64,000 nucleotides of DNA from Muscardinus avellanarius (Eukaryota; Chordata; Mammalia; Rodentia; Gliridae), in NCBI GenBank assembly GCA_963383645.1, contig OY726561.1:138706727-138770726 (forward strand). Reading direction: 5' to 3'. Shown here piece by piece: positions 52,101 through 56,255 of the stretch (its first letter is position 1; each line of letters starts with the position of its first letter). Below the pieces are notes generated by a model. The model saw only the letters and a list, made by a program, of their open reading frames with translations. It was not told the origin of the DNA and made no database searches. A program made the translations under genes and the position numbers.

Positions 52101-52635
52101 AACTAGAATCTAAAACTAAAGAGATGGCTCCGCTCTGTCCAGGCCTCTGATATAGGTCTTAAATGTCCATCTAGTCAGTAGGCTATTGTAGGAGGTTTGG
52201 GTACTAACCCTAAGAAATGTTAAACGTTCTTCTGCAAAAAAAATATGCATTCAGACTCGACTTGACAAAGGATGGAGACCACTCTGTAGAAATGAGTTTT
52301 GTCAAAGATACTGAGAGATGATTATTCTTAGCTGCAAGACGTCAGATCCTGAGTCCTTACAGTTCAACTTGCAGTGTGATACTGAACTTTTGAGCCATCT
52401 CTTTACATAAGGCTTTTCACTATGCAACAGATTGTTATGAAGATTTCCGAGAGAGAAGAAGAGCCTCACCTCACAGTACTCCGTGATAATGCAGAAATTA
52501 TCTTGCTCCACAAAGCTGGCATGGAACTTGACGATGGCCGGGTGGTCCAGCGTGGAAAGGAGCTGGGCTTCCAAGTTGGCCTGCACAGTCTCATTGGGGT
52601 TTAGTTCTCTAACGGAGATTTCTTTTAGCACCTTT
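1729..52635 (-). CDS. NEK11: NEK11, NIMA-related Ser/Thr kinase (11 internal exons, both ends outside window)
   Basis: NEK11 is a NIMA-family Ser/Thr kinase linked in the literature to the G2/M and S-phase DNA-damage checkpoints (CDC25A degradation). Eleven minus-strand exons join in phase to about 405 codons: 52635-52470, 39299-39181, 34781-34717, 33358-33232, 19972-19823, 19713-19635, 17339-17254, 12487-12368, 8348-8255, 5460-5355 and 1830-1729. The order is the beta-3 lysine (VLKEIS), the alpha-C region, [20 protein letters not shown], the C-lobe ending NKNPSLRPS, a basic coiled-coil-like linker, then an acidic low-complexity tail. All introns are GT-AG. Identity rests on close agreement with the human NEK11 protein as I recall it. 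The glycine-rich loop exon(s) and start are not found up to 64000. The last roughly 200 residues are expected left of position 1. No in-frame stop interrupts the joined exons. Confidence 0.96.
1840..2300. other. NEK11 intron, nothing recognised
   Basis: Single-copy-looking intron sequence between the 1.8-kb exon and a SINE. No exon, RNA gene or named repeat was recognised. Confidence 0.5.
2311..2513 (-). mobile_element. Sciurid B1-ID dimer SINE
   Basis: Antisense copy: T-run, then GGTACTGAGGATCTAACCCA (ID part), a GAAACAGGGTCT linker and CACACCTGGCTT (B1 head). Confidence 0.9.
2835..3060 (-). mobile_element. Sciurid B1-ID SINE with (GT)n tail
   Basis: A (GT)n tract (2835-2863), the tail of an antisense SINE, is followed by GGTACTGGAGATGGAACCC and ends in ACGCCCGGCT. 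Confidence 0.9.
3092..3279 (+). mobile_element. Sciurid B1-ID dimer SINE with target duplication
   Basis: Starts GCCGGGCGTGG and ends in GTACCACC plus an A-run. It is flanked by AAAAGTCCATACATT (3077) and a close copy AAAAGGTCCATATATT (3275). It belongs to the subtype with GTTTCCAAATAAAAATAT in the linker. Confidence 0.9.
3300..3460 (+). mobile_element. L1 3' end fragment
   Basis: A purine-rich GGGAGGGGAGGGAA block followed by ATGCACCAATAAAG, the usual end of sciurid L1 copies seen elsewhere in the window. Confidence 0.55.
3487..3890 (+). mobile_element. Solo LTR-like element
   Basis: A GC-rich U3-like block with a GGGGCGGAGTTTCC box, then ATTAAA (3821) and TTTTATTGCACC, ending near ACCTAACA. 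It looks like an old endogenous retrovirus LTR. Exact termini and target duplication were not established, and no gag, pol or env is adjacent. Confidence 0.5.
4150..4640 (-). mobile_element. LTR-like element with internal 49-bp tandem duplication
   Basis: On the minus strand it carries AATAAA (4202-4197) in TTTTTAATAAACTTCTTTAA. A unit starting TTTATGGCC at 4401 recurs at 4450 (49-bp period, GGGGGAG.CATCTCTGTCTCC shared). The segment 4184-4275 matches 38508-38600. The features suggest an antisense LTR with a duplicated enhancer-like block. Confidence 0.55.
5355..5460 (-). CDS. NEK11: NEK11 exon: variable acidic tail segment, probable compensated frameshift
   Basis: 106 nt, entering in phase 0 and leaving one base (G) that makes Asp with the next exon. 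The used frame begins [20 protein letters not shown], which aligns with the human EKTHLKGMEEKEEQPEGRLS region, and then reads [15 protein letters not shown]. In that last part the +1 frame instead reads [10 protein letters not shown], resembling the human PQDEDEERWQ. The exon is nine bases shorter than I infer for human. The acceptor is TCTCTTCAG and the donor GTGAGT. A paired-indel history is inferred. Confidence 0.8.
5590..5700 (+). mobile_element. MER5A-like hAT relic
   Basis: CAGACCTACTGCGTCAGAAT followed by CTGCATTTTAACAAGCCCC is the recognisable core of MER5-type elements. It lies upstream (gene sense) of the 5.4-kb exon. Confidence 0.6.
5912..6121 (+). mobile_element. Sciurid B1-ID dimer SINE
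   Basis: GCTGGGCGTGGTGGCGCACG head, CAAAATAAAGAATAAAATAG linker, GGGCTGGGGGTTTAGCTCAG ID part and an A-rich tail. Confidence 0.93.
6395..6486. repeat. Compound (CT)n(CA)n microsatellite
   Basis: About 20 CT units pass directly into about 22 CA units; a short TCTCTC remnant follows. Confidence 0.97.
6490..8250. other. NEK11 intron, nothing recognised
   Basis: Moderate-GC intron upstream of the 5.4-kb exon. Open frames here are short, show no homology that I recognise and have no matching splice context. Confidence 0.5.
8255..8348 (-). CDS. NEK11: NEK11 exon: coiled-coil segment continued
   Basis: 94 nt. A completes Lys, then 31 codons: [20 protein letters not shown] then [11 protein letters not shown], ending in phase 0. 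The acceptor is AATTTGCAG and the donor GTAAGG. It matches the human [21 protein letters not shown] segment with several substitutions. It was found by homology and splice phase only, because it has no internal start-to-stop frame of useful length. Confidence 0.95.
8494..8561. repeat. (CA)n microsatellite
   Basis: CA repeat with CG interruptions at its left side. It generates spurious Cys-Val open frames on the opposite strand. Confidence 0.97.
8971..9208 (-). mobile_element. Sciurid B1-ID SINE expanded by ATC/ATT triplets
   Basis: GGTACTGGAGATTGAACCCA head, then an internal (ATC)n(ATT)n tract (9017-9076) in the linker, and a degenerate B1 part ending ACACATGGCGC. Confidence 0.88.
9300..10250. 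other. NEK11 intron, AT-rich, nothing recognised
   Basis: AT-rich intronic sequence with no exon, SINE or tandem repeat that I can see. Confidence 0.5.
10716..10897. repeat. (CTT)n/(CCT)n polypyrimidine tract
   Basis: Around 180 nt of pure or nearly pure pyrimidines on the plus strand, giving a spurious Ser/Phe/Leu-rich open frame. Strand asymmetry of this length could form triplex DNA. Confidence 0.95.
10899..11087 (-). mobile_element. Sciurid B1-ID SINE inside L1
   Basis: TGCTGGGAATTGAATCC start, GTTTGAAACAGGGTCT linker, CCATGCCTGGCTGA end. L1 sequence resumes after it. Confidence 0.88.
11735..12003 (+). mobile_element. L1 3' UTR tail
   Basis: GGAGAATAGTGGAAGGGG, then AACATATGAAGGCCTTGC and a CGATGTGCTAATAAAAATTT end. 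The same landmarks occur at 16080 and 31640. Confidence 0.8.
12190..12367 (-). repeat. Approximately 29-bp minisatellite repeating a 5' splice site
   Basis: Six imperfect units of 27-29 bp start at the donor of the 12487-12368 exon and run into the intron. On the minus strand each starts GTAAGC or ATAAGC, followed by a pyrimidine-rich block and TGGTCCCC. Motif starts (plus-strand GCTTAC/T) are at 12362, 12333, 12305, 12276, 12247 and 12220. Five of the six keep the GTAAGY donor core, and several keep the exon-end bases GAA. Confidence 0.9.
12368..12487 (-). CDS. NEK11: NEK11 exon: basic coiled-coil segment
   Basis: 120 nt. G completes Met, 39 codons run [31 protein letters not shown] and GDERAKKL, and AA is left over. 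The acceptor is TTTGTAG and the donor GAA|GTAAGC. The peptide is highly charged and alpha-helical in character. The donor is the first unit of a minisatellite that repeats the splice-site motif into the intron. Read-through past the donor gives an immediate stop (AAG TAA). Confidence 0.97.
12800..12965 (+). mobile_element. MIR relic
   Basis: TTTGGAGTCAGGCAGGGTTG, CCACCTCTGCCATTCGTTAT and CCCATCTGTAAAGAGTGGAG follow the MIR 5' half. Confidence 0.75.
13055..13270 (+). mobile_element. MIR relic (second copy)
   Basis: GAGTTTAAATACTAGCTCTC, then ATTTACATGAGCTAATTCAT and a TTAGCTATATTATT end match the MIR body and tail. Confidence 0.7.
13280..13980. other. NEK11 intron, AT-rich, nothing recognised
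   Basis: AT-rich sequence with several CAGTTTAA/ACTGTAAACAG-like short motifs near 13670-13730 but no defined element. Confidence 0.5.
14484..14667 (+). mobile_element. SINE nested in L1, with target duplication
   Basis: GGGCGTGGTGGCGCACGC to CCATACCACCACC plus A-run. It is flanked by AAATTATACTACAGA (14469) and AAATTATACTATAGA (14668). Confidence 0.95.
15704..15916 (+). mobile_element. SINE nested in L1, with target duplication
   Basis: B1-ID dimer flanked by AATCTTATTCAA at 15692 and 15917, a perfect 12-bp duplication of the L1 target. Confidence 0.94.
16350..17250. other. NEK11 intron with a short (ACGC)n and G-run
   Basis: Contains ACACACACGCACGCACGC (16502) and a run of ten G (16542-16551). 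Nothing else was recognised before the 17.3-kb exon. Confidence 0.5.
17254..17339 (-). CDS. NEK11: NEK11 exon: linker after kinase domain
   Basis: 86 nt, entering in phase 0: 28 codons plus AT of a split Met. It reads [20 protein letters not shown] then EAAYIINA. The acceptor is ACCCGCAG and the donor GTAAGT. It corresponds to the human NEK11 segment containing [17 protein letters not shown]. It lies too deep inside its frame to appear as a start-to-stop reading frame, so splice sites and homology define it. Confidence 0.96.
17466..17669 (-). mobile_element. Sciurid B1-ID SINE with (ATT)n flank
   Basis: An ATT-rich tract (17443-17465), then AGTCCAGGGGCATTCTACTT, and ends CACTGCACCCAGACAT. 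Confidence 0.9.
17718..17932 (+). mobile_element. Sciurid B1-ID SINE with (CA)n tail
   Basis: GCCGGGCATGGTGACACATG head, GGGCTGGGTGTTTAGCTCAG ID part, ending in a CA/CG-CA microsatellite (17900-17932). Confidence 0.92.
18327..18442. repeat. Interrupted (CA)n with CG and TA steps
   Basis: About 115 nt of alternating purine-pyrimidine with regular CACACG and CACATA interruptions. It produces several overlapping spurious open frames in both strands. Confidence 0.95.
18769..19020 (-). mobile_element. (GT)26 microsatellite and sciurid B1-ID SINE
   Basis: A pure GT run (18769-18820) abuts TACTGGAGATTGAACCCAGG, and the element ends CATGCCTGGCTG. Confidence 0.94.
19292..19425. repeat. (CT)n microsatellite
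   Basis: About 134 nt of CT with a CCCTCC interruption near 19334. It is the expanded tail of the adjacent antisense SINE. Confidence 0.96.
19426..19621 (-). mobile_element. Sciurid B1-ID SINE next to a NEK11 donor
   Basis: GTACTGGGTATGGAGCCCAG start, GTGCCACCGCACCCGGC end. It is sense with respect to NEK11 and begins 13 nt after the end of the 19713-19635 exon. Confidence 0.94.
19635..19713 (-). CDS. NEK11: NEK11 exon: end of kinase domain
   Basis: 79 nt. The first base completes Ser, then 26 codons: [20 protein letters not shown] followed by [15 protein letters not shown] is the conserved alpha-H/I arginine motif that closes the kinase domain. The acceptor is CATTGCAG and the donor GTAAAG. 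A SINE begins 13 nt beyond the exon end. Confidence 0.97.
19714..19822 (-). other. Very short NEK11 intron (109 nt)
   Basis: GT at 19822 and AG at 19714, with a plausible branch sequence TTGACTC about 45 nt before the acceptor. It contrasts with the other introns of 1.9 to 14 kb. Confidence 0.9.
19823..19972 (-). CDS. NEK11: NEK11 exon: alpha-F to alpha-G
   Basis: 150 nt. The first base completes Trp, then 49 codons run [16 protein letters not shown] to [11 protein letters not shown], and two bases of Ser are left. The acceptor is TCTTCAG and the donor GTACGG. It encodes the DxWSLxxxLYEM helix and the GDTPSLP loop typical of NEKs. Only 109 nt of intron separate it from the next exon. Confidence 0.97.
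19975..21060. other. NEK11 intron, AT-rich, nothing recognised
   Basis: AT-rich intron sequence. No repeat family or exon was recognised. Confidence 0.5.
21072..21260 (+). mobile_element. Degenerate B1-ID SINE
   Basis: GCGTGCCTTTAATCCCAGTG, GAGACCTTGCTCAAAATAAA and GCCTCTGGGTTCAACC are readable, but the ID part is mutated. Confidence 0.85.
21300..23560 (+). mobile_element. Old, decayed L1 (ORF1/ORF2 region)
   Basis: L1 landmarks in order: CACATTACAGCTAAACTC, CTCCAAAGGCCAGGAGAG, CCTACAAGAAACTCACCTCA, CACAGCTGCAGAGTATGCAT, GTATTAGGCCACAAAGCAAG and TCATCAGAGAAATACAAAT. It has many stops and indels and no coding capacity. Confidence 0.82.
23655..23710 (+). mobile_element. L1 3' tail fragment
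   Basis: ATACAGTGCACCAATAAAAA followed by an A-rich run. Confidence 0.55.
23831..24023 (-). mobile_element. Sciurid B1-ID SINE
   Basis: T-run, GTGGTACTAGGGATTGAACC, then B1 part ending CACAGCATCTGGCT. Confidence 0.88.
24475..24610 (+). mobile_element. MIR relic
   Basis: GAGCCAGGCTCTGTTCCAC, then GAATGATCCTCACAATGATT and TAGGGACCATTACTCTCATT follow the MIR core. Confidence 0.7.
25010..25480 (+). mobile_element. Duplicated L1 3' tail with SINE in first copy
   Basis: Two similar blocks, 25036-25127 and 25373-25460, each with CCAAATAACTT, GTTTGTGTGTRTAGGAA, ATGAATYTCTTCATC and TACAATGCAYCAATA. An antisense B1-ID SINE (25129-25319) lies at the end of the first. Confidence 0.8.
25129..25319 (-). 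mobile_element. Sciurid B1-ID SINE
   Basis: T-run, GGTGGTACTGGGGTTCCTGG start, CCACCACGCCCGGC end. It belongs to the GGTTCCTGGAAACC ID subtype. Confidence 0.93.
25490..28680. other. NEK11 intron, mostly unassigned
   Basis: No exon seen. A degraded DNA-transposon-like relic lies at 27105-27245. Open frames at 25809-26356 on both strands have no recognisable homology or splice context. Confidence 0.5.
27105..27245 (+). mobile_element. Ancient DNA-transposon-like relic
   Basis: GGGCTGTCCAATGTCATTTT, CAGTAGCCACTCACCACAT, CAATATGGCTAGTGTGATTA and GGACTGAATTTTTAAG resemble a common mammalian medium-reiteration element. The segment at 50550-50765 appears related. Confidence 0.5.
28685..28855 (+). 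mobile_element. L1 3' tail
   Basis: CACACTGAACCTCACTATGA, then TTTGTGATGCACTAATAAAA and an A-rich end. Confidence 0.7.
28870..30620. other. NEK11 intron, nothing recognised
   Basis: A short GATA run (28901-28914) and a GC-rich patch near 30350-30370. No gene or named repeat was seen. Confidence 0.5.
30627..30803 (-). mobile_element. Sciurid B1-ID SINE
   Basis: GATACTGGAGATGGAGCCCA start, GAGACAGG linker, CACCCGGGCCTGGCC end. A GTT-rich stretch precedes it. Confidence 0.88.
31320..31875 (+). mobile_element. L1 3' end
   Basis: CAGCAGCACAATCCTCAACA, GTATTCAGCCATAATGAC, GTGAGATCAGCCAGTCTCAG, GCCCAGTAGAATAGTGGGAG and CTACAACGCACCAACAAAAA in order. It is the same region as 15600-16345. Confidence 0.88.
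31881..32101 (+). mobile_element. Sciurid B1-ID SINE
   Basis: Near-complete copy from GCCGGGCATAGTGGCGCATG to GTACC plus a long A-run. It sits in the A-rich tail of the preceding L1. Confidence 0.94.
32105..33225. other. NEK11 intron with a small GC-rich patch
   Basis: Mostly unassigned. GGACGCGCGGCGGGCGGCCG at 33191-33210 lies just downstream (gene sense) of the activation-segment exon donor. Confidence 0.5.
33232..33358 (-). CDS. NEK11: NEK11 exon: DFG and activation segment
   Basis: 127 nt. It opens by completing the glycine codon, reads [17 protein letters not shown], then [16 protein letters not shown], and ends in DTKSDI plus two bases of the Trp codon. DFG, GTPHYM and SPE (the APE equivalent) are all present. 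The donor is GTGAGT. The base composition is clearly more GC-rich than the neighbouring introns. A GC-rich patch (33190-33215) lies just 3' of the donor. Confidence 0.97.
33441..33876 (-). mobile_element. SINE within SINE
   Basis: An outer antisense B1-ID element (33441-33505 and 33753-33876) is split by an inner one (about 33507-33740, ending ACGCCCGGCT). The repeated junction is ACCGGTTCTATTT (33493) and ACCGGTTTTATTT (33742). The inner copy carries a (TTG)n tail at 33511-33531. Confidence 0.92.
33880..34715. other. NEK11 intron, nothing recognised
   Basis: AT-rich sequence with no visible element before the catalytic-loop exon. Confidence 0.5.
34717..34781 (-). CDS. NEK11: NEK11 exon: catalytic loop HRDLKSKN
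   Basis: 65 nt. The first base completes the split arginine, 21 full codons follow, and one base is left over. The peptide is [29 protein letters not shown] contains the catalytic aspartate, the lysine and the metal-binding asparagine, all intact. The acceptor is TTGTAG and the donor GTAAGA. Confidence 0.97.
35550..35872. repeat. Complex (ACAC/ATGC/ACAT)n array
   Basis: Over 300 nt of alternating purine-pyrimidine tetramer-based repeats. It has a higher-order repeat of GCTTACATACCTACATTACA followed by ATGCATGC blocks (about 35785 and 35822). It yields long spurious open frames in both strands. Confidence 0.95.
35880..37100. other. NEK11 intron, nothing recognised
   Basis: Unassigned intronic sequence. 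No exon signature was found between the catalytic-loop exon and 37 kb. Confidence 0.5.
37103..37425 (+). mobile_element. B1-ID SINE with a second ID unit and (CA)n tail
   Basis: B1 head at 37103, first ID part 37249-37292, A-rich linker, second ID part 37319-37371, then (CA)n 37371-37425. An ID-like unit is thus repeated in tandem. Confidence 0.9.
37884..38160 (-). mobile_element. (AT)n(GT)n(TTTA)n tail and B1-ID SINE
   Basis: A compound microsatellite (37884-37960) abuts GCAGAACTGTAGACTGAACC, and the element ends CACCACGCCGGCT. Confidence 0.92.
38352..38470 (-). mobile_element. B1-like left-half SINE fragment
   Basis: TTTATTTTGAAGCAGGGTCT to ACTTGCCCAGCT; the ID part is missing. Confidence 0.8.
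38500..38610 (-). mobile_element. LTR fragment related to 4184-4275
   Basis: GATTTAAAGAAGTTTATTAG, then a CCAGACTGGCATGG hairpin-like block and GACTCGAATGAATAT. It parallels the 4.2-kb element, including the antisense AATAAA at 38526-38521. Confidence 0.6.
39181..39299 (-). CDS. NEK11: NEK11 exon: alpha-D/alpha-E of kinase C-lobe
   Basis: 119 nt, entering in phase 0 and leaving two bases (AG) of an arginine codon. It encodes 39 residues from [16 protein letters not shown] to [10 protein letters not shown], then the split Arg. The acceptor is TTTCAG and the donor GTATGT. It matches the helix pair between the hinge and the catalytic loop in NEK11. It is separated from the preceding exon by about 13.2 kb. 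Confidence 0.97.
39759..40020 (-). mobile_element. (GT)n(GA)n tract and truncated SINE
   Basis: GT repeat (39759-39809), GA repeat (39810-39910), then ATTGGGGACTGAACCCAGGG and a linker. The B1 half is cut off at 40020. Confidence 0.88.
40023..40135. repeat. (GGAA)n(GGCA)n compound tetranucleotide repeat
   Basis: About ten GGAA units (40034-40072) pass directly into about ten GGCA units (40073-40110), then an A/G-rich flank. Confidence 0.96.
40998..41180 (+). mobile_element. Sciurid B1-ID SINE
   Basis: GCCAGACATGGTGGTGAATG head to CCCCAGTACCAACAAAAC tail. Confidence 0.9.
41200..46090. other. NEK11 intron, largely unassigned
   Basis: About 4.9 kb without a recognised gene. It includes a MER5-like relic (42130-42245), a G-run at 44300-44308 and a GC/CpG-rich patch (44880-45000). 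Open frames of 140-160 codons at 45229-45973 overlap in three frames and show no recognisable domain. Confidence 0.5.
42130..42245 (+). mobile_element. MER5-like hAT relic
   Basis: GTATTTTAGCAAGCATCTGA, AGTGGTCCATGACCGTGCTT and TGAGAACAACTGCTGG follow the end of MER5-type elements. Confidence 0.6.
46098..46296 (-). mobile_element. Sciurid B1-ID SINE
   Basis: T-run, AGTACTGGGGATGGAACTTA to CCCCCACGCCCGGCT. Confidence 0.93.
46574..46750 (-). mobile_element. Sciurid B1-ID SINE
   Basis: TTGTACTGGGGATTGAACTC to CCACCACACCTGGTT. Confidence 0.92.
46760..47800. other. NEK11 intron, nothing recognised
   Basis: Moderate-GC block at 46990-47240, otherwise AT-rich. No element or exon was recognised. 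Confidence 0.5.
47810..48680 (+). mobile_element. Possible endogenous-retrovirus 3' end / LTR
   Basis: A TATAAATTTC box (48550) is followed within 30 nt by AATAAAGTGTC (48572), the compact TATA-to-poly(A) spacing of some LTRs. A 71-codon open frame (48086-48298) with a hydrophobic stretch lies upstream. I do not recognise the frame as a specific viral gene, and LTR termini are not defined. Confidence 0.4.
48783..48983 (-). mobile_element. Sciurid B1-ID SINE
   Basis: GCGTTACTGGGGACGGAACC to GTGCGCCACCACTGCC. Confidence 0.92.
49625..49806 (+). mobile_element. MER5A hAT element
   Basis: Near full length (about 180 bp). The left end is GGTGGTTCCCAGAC, the core CTCCACCCCCAGAATTTCAG and the right end TTTGAGAACCACTGG; the ends form an imperfect inverted repeat. 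Confidence 0.78.
50550..50765 (+). mobile_element. Ancient DNA-transposon-like relic
   Basis: CTGTCCAATATGATAGCCAC and TGGCCACACAGAGTTATATA begin a degraded copy that seems related to 27105-27245. Confidence 0.5.
51573..51806 (-). mobile_element. SINE with perfect 15-bp target duplication
   Basis: Flanked by TAGTTAAGTCATCTT at 51558 and 51807. It contains a (TTTA)n-rich tail, GGTCTGGAAATGAAACCCAG and a CACGACCGGC end. Confidence 0.96.
51842..51890. repeat. Short (CA)n/(ACGT) microsatellite
   Basis: ACACACACGTACACACACAC followed by an ACGTGTGTGC inverted block. Confidence 0.9.
52470..52635 (-). CDS. NEK11: NEK11 exon: kinase N-lobe, beta-3 lysine and alpha-C
   Basis: 166 nt, entering with one base that completes a codon and ending in phase 0. 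It encodes 55 residues beginning [15 protein letters not shown] and ending FCIITEYCE. The VLK lysine is the expected ATP-binding lysine, LEAQLL carries the alpha-C glutamate, and IITEYCE is the hinge strand. The acceptor is CTGCAG and the donor GTGAGG. The reading frame stays open about 58 codons into the intron if it is not spliced. Confidence 0.97.
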
Positions 52636-52904
52636 CTGCAGCCCAAAAAATTGTTAGATATGTTCAGAGTTGGAAAAAAAAAAACACATTGAATATATAT
52701 GATACAGTCAGCGGTGTGGGGTCACGGAACCAATGGCCAGGCCGTGGCCTGCTCGCAGGCCTGGTGCTTCCTGGCAGGCTTCTGCGTCTCCGGCTGGGCC
52801 CTGTCCTCACCAGTGACACGGCCTCCCAAGGCCTCTGGCCTCCACACCGTGGCCCTCTACAGCTTTGTAGGAGGAAGACACACAGCTAATCCTACGCAAC
52901 ATTG

Positions 52905-53160
52905 CTGAAGAGGGCCTTCTTCTGTCTGACTGGAGCTGGGTTCTACCGGGTCTCTCTGGGGCCCTTCCTCAGTCTCGGTATCCTTGATTTCTACAATCCC
53001 CTGTTTTCCTTTGCTTTTCAATTTATTTGTCTCTCCCTCTCTCTCCTCCTTGTGTATATAGGTCTATGTGTAAATCTGTATATAAATATGTTCCTAAAAC
53101 TTTGAACTTCACTATGATGTGAGATTGCAATGCACCTGTAAGAGTATATTAAAAAGAAAT
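52905..53160 (+). mobile_element. L1 3' tail
   Basis: GAACTTCACTATGATGTGAG, then ATTGCAATGCACCTGTAAGA and an A-rich end. Confidence 0.65.
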
Positions 53161-53163
53161 AAA

Positions 53164-53367
53164 GCAGGGCATGATGGCGCACATTCGTAATCCCCGTCCT
53201 TAGGAGGCTGAGACAGGAGGATCACAGGTTTGTAGCCAGCCTCGGCTACTTAATGAGGCCCTCCGTAATGCAGAGAGACCTTGTTTCAAAAATAAAGACT
53301 AAAAAATAGGGCTGGGGGTGTAGCTTGGAGATAGAATGCCCCTGAGTTCAATCCTTAGTACCACAAT
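53164..53367 (+). mobile_element. Sciurid B1-ID SINE
   Basis: GCAGGGCATGATGGCGCAC to CCTTAGTACCACAATAATAA, inserted in the A-rich end of an L1 tail. Confidence 0.93.
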
Positions 53368-53491
53368 AATAAATAATAAATGAATAACTCTAAATATATA
53401 TGCATATGAACTGAAATCGTCTCTGCATGCCTTATTTTTCTTTGCCTATCATCTCTCTGTCTCTCTGCTTCTGTGTCTCTTTTGTAGGTGT

Positions 53492-53493
53492 AG

Positions 53494-53528
<35 letters not shown>

Positions 53529-53536
53529 CATACACA
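53492..53536. repeat. (CA)n microsatellite
   Basis: About 20 CA units with one CG and one TA interruption. Confidence 0.97.
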
Positions 53537-54377
53537 CTTCTCTCATTCCCTCAGTTCTAAAATTTTCCAAAGCTATCAATTTAATAGCCATAGGAATACT
53601 ATATATTTATTTTTCCACTATACCAAGCATATCATGCTTTATTGCTACCAGTGTTTAGGAGAACTGAAAACACTGATGGGTGCTGAGAATCTCGAAGCTG
53701 GATACGTGGAAGGGCTCACTGAGCTTCCAAATCACTAACTTAAGCTCTGAGATAGCTTGATGAGGAGTGGGCCAAAACATTACCTCTTCACATCTAAGAG
53801 AAAATAGTCGGATGAACAAACCAATGACCAGGTCCTCAGCGCTCACTGGATGACAGGGAAAGCACTTCCGAACACCAATAAGCACGCAGGCACACTCTGC
53901 TGATTACAAGTGAGCTCCAGCTGCTCATTAAGGCAAACTCTATAGGACCCGAACTACATTTTGCAAAATGAATTTAAAAAATGTTGTCACACCTACGCAT
54001 ATTAATTAAGATGTATTTACAGTAGAAACTCTCTTAATTAGAGGTCCTTTGACCAACTCAAATTAGCCGTCGTTCTCTCACAGACTGTGACGCTCACCCG
54101 GCCTTCCCAGGGGGCGCCCCCGGCTCAAGGGCTCTCGCACGCACCCTCCGCTCCTGCCTCCCGGCTGAGATGCTTTTACCCAAATCGCTGTGTTTACCCT
54201 CGAGTCTGTTTATGCCAATTGTGCTATTAGAAAAGCATGACTTTCACATGATATAAACTGATGAAAATGAGTATCCGTTATCTTGTGCCAGGAAAGCTAA
54301 GTCAGACGCTTACCAAAAAACTTGATAATGACAAGTTGCAAGTAAACTTCACTCTCGAGTGAATGACAGGACGGTTC

Positions 54378-54536
54378 CAAAATGTTGGCTAACTTGGGAG
54401 GCTGAGACAGAGTATCACAAGTTCAAAGATGACACCCATAACTTAGTGAGACCCTCCTGTTTCAAAACAAACAGGGCTACGCATATAAGTCAAAGGGAGA
54501 AGACCCCGGGGTTCAATTCCCAGTGCAAAAAAAAAA
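54378..54536 (+). mobile_element. Truncated, degenerate B1-ID SINE
   Basis: ACTTGGGAGGCTGAGACAG, GTGAGACCCTCCTGTTTC and GGGGTTCAATTCCCAGTGC. The head is missing. Confidence 0.85.
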
Positions 54537-54650
54537 GTTTGTAAACATGTACAATTCTAGCATTCTAAATTCATTCTCCATTATAGAAGATAAACCTGGA
54601 AGACATAACCAAGACACTATTAGTGTGATTCACGCAAAAGGGTGAAGAGA

Positions 54651-54830
54651 GCTGGGCGTGGAAACACACATCTGTGACCCCATTATTTGTGAGGCTGAGA
54701 ACAGGAGGATCACAGGTTTGAGGACAACCTCAGCAACTTAGCGAGGCCCTGTTCCAAAAAAAATAAAATAAAATAGAGCTGGGGGGCTGTGGCTAAAGGT
54801 GGAATGCCCCTGGGCTCAATCCCTAGGTAG
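54651..54830 (+). mobile_element. Sciurid B1-ID SINE
   Basis: GCTGGGCGTGGAAACACAC to GGGCTCAATCCCTAGG. Confidence 0.9.
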
Positions 54831-54847
54831 AAATGATTGTGTCAAAC

Positions 54848-55032
54848 GCCAGGCATGGTGGTGCACACCTGTGATCCCTGCACTTGAGAGGTGCAGGTTC
54901 GAGGACAGCCTCAGCAAGTAGTGAGACTCTCATCAACCTAGTGAGATCCTGTTTCCAAATAAAATAAAGTAGGGCTAGGGGTGTAAGCTTAGAGGTAAAA
55001 TGCCCCTGGGTTCAATCCCCAGTATTCCCCCC
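54848..55032 (+). mobile_element. Sciurid B1-ID SINE
   Basis: GCCAGGCATGGTGGTGCACA to CAATCCCCAGTATTCCCC. It is the third same-strand copy in 660 bp. Confidence 0.92.
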
Positions 55033-55305
55033 CCTACACTAAATGATCTTATCAGTGGAAAACATTCTGTTTTAGAGTTATTTCATCTCCTTTAACATAA
55101 CTTTAAAAATAAAGGAACATAAAATATAATGGCAAAGAGTAATATTTATTTTTTAACTGGTACATTGATTTAAAAAATGGGAAAACTAAAAATATATAAA
55201 GGAATGGCTAGGGGGAAGCTTGGAAGGTAGTGGAAGGTACACTACAGATAGAATTTTTTCTTTCTTCCTTCCTTTCTTCCTGTTTTTCTCTTTCATTTTC
55301 TGTGT

Positions 55306-55487
55306 GTGTTGGTACTAGGGATATAACCAGAAGCATTCTATCTCTGAGCTATACTGCCCCTCAACCCTTCTTATTTTGCTTTGAAAGAGGGTCTCATTGC
55401 ATTGTTGAGGCTGTCCTCAAACCCGTGGTCCTCCTGTCTCCGCCTCTCAAGTATTGTGATTAAAGTTGTGTGCCACCATGCCTGGCC
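55306..55487 (-). mobile_element. Sciurid B1-ID SINE
   Basis: TGTTGGTACTAGGGATATAA to GCCACCATGCCTGGCC. Confidence 0.9.
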
Positions 55488-56212
55488 TGATGGAAATTTA
55501 TTTCAGCTGCTTTTTCTTCCTTCCCTTAGAAGATCAAAAGTATGTCTTTAATGTTTGTGACCAGAGAACAAAACATTAAAGGTTCATCATGACGGACATG
55601 AATATGAGATACTTTTAGTTTTAACAGTAAAACCCCCAAGCCCAGCTCATCTGGGGACTGGAACTCTCCGGCCCATCTTGTCTACCCCTCTGCTCCACGA
55701 TGCCAAGCACGGGCAGTCTCTGGACGCAGCGGGAGCGCGGTGTTTGGGTGAGGCGCAGACAAGGAGCACGTCAACAACTGAGCAGCAAGTCCTGCCGAGA
55801 TGGGGTTCAGACTCCCCACGGGGCCCAGGCAGCCGCTGCCAAAGGCCTCGAGGAGGATTCCACACTTGGTCACTTCTCCATCTATCCACTGCCTCCTGGG
55901 TACCAAACACCATGCTGCGGGCTGGGGATACAGAGATGGAAAGGATAAAAGCCCTGCCTTCCGAGGGAGCGCAGCCCCAAGGTAGGGCCAGCTAGTACAG
56001 AAACAGCTGGCCAACTCCACAGCGAAGGCTGTGGACAGGCTGGGAGTGGAGGGGACCAGAGCCTCACTGCTGCGGAGTCACCGCCTCCCAGGTGGATCCC
56101 GCGTAGACAAAGGAACAAATTTAGCATTCTTTACTCTCTGCCCTGCGGAGGTCAATGCCCAGTAGAGAAGTCTCTGTATTTGCATTATTTGAATAGGCTA
56201 TAAAAGTTAATA

Positions 56213-56213
<1 letters not shown>

Positions 56214-56253
<40 letters not shown>
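56214..56253. repeat. (GT)n microsatellite
   Basis: About 19 GT units. Confidence 0.97.
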
Positions 56254-56255
<2 letters not shown>
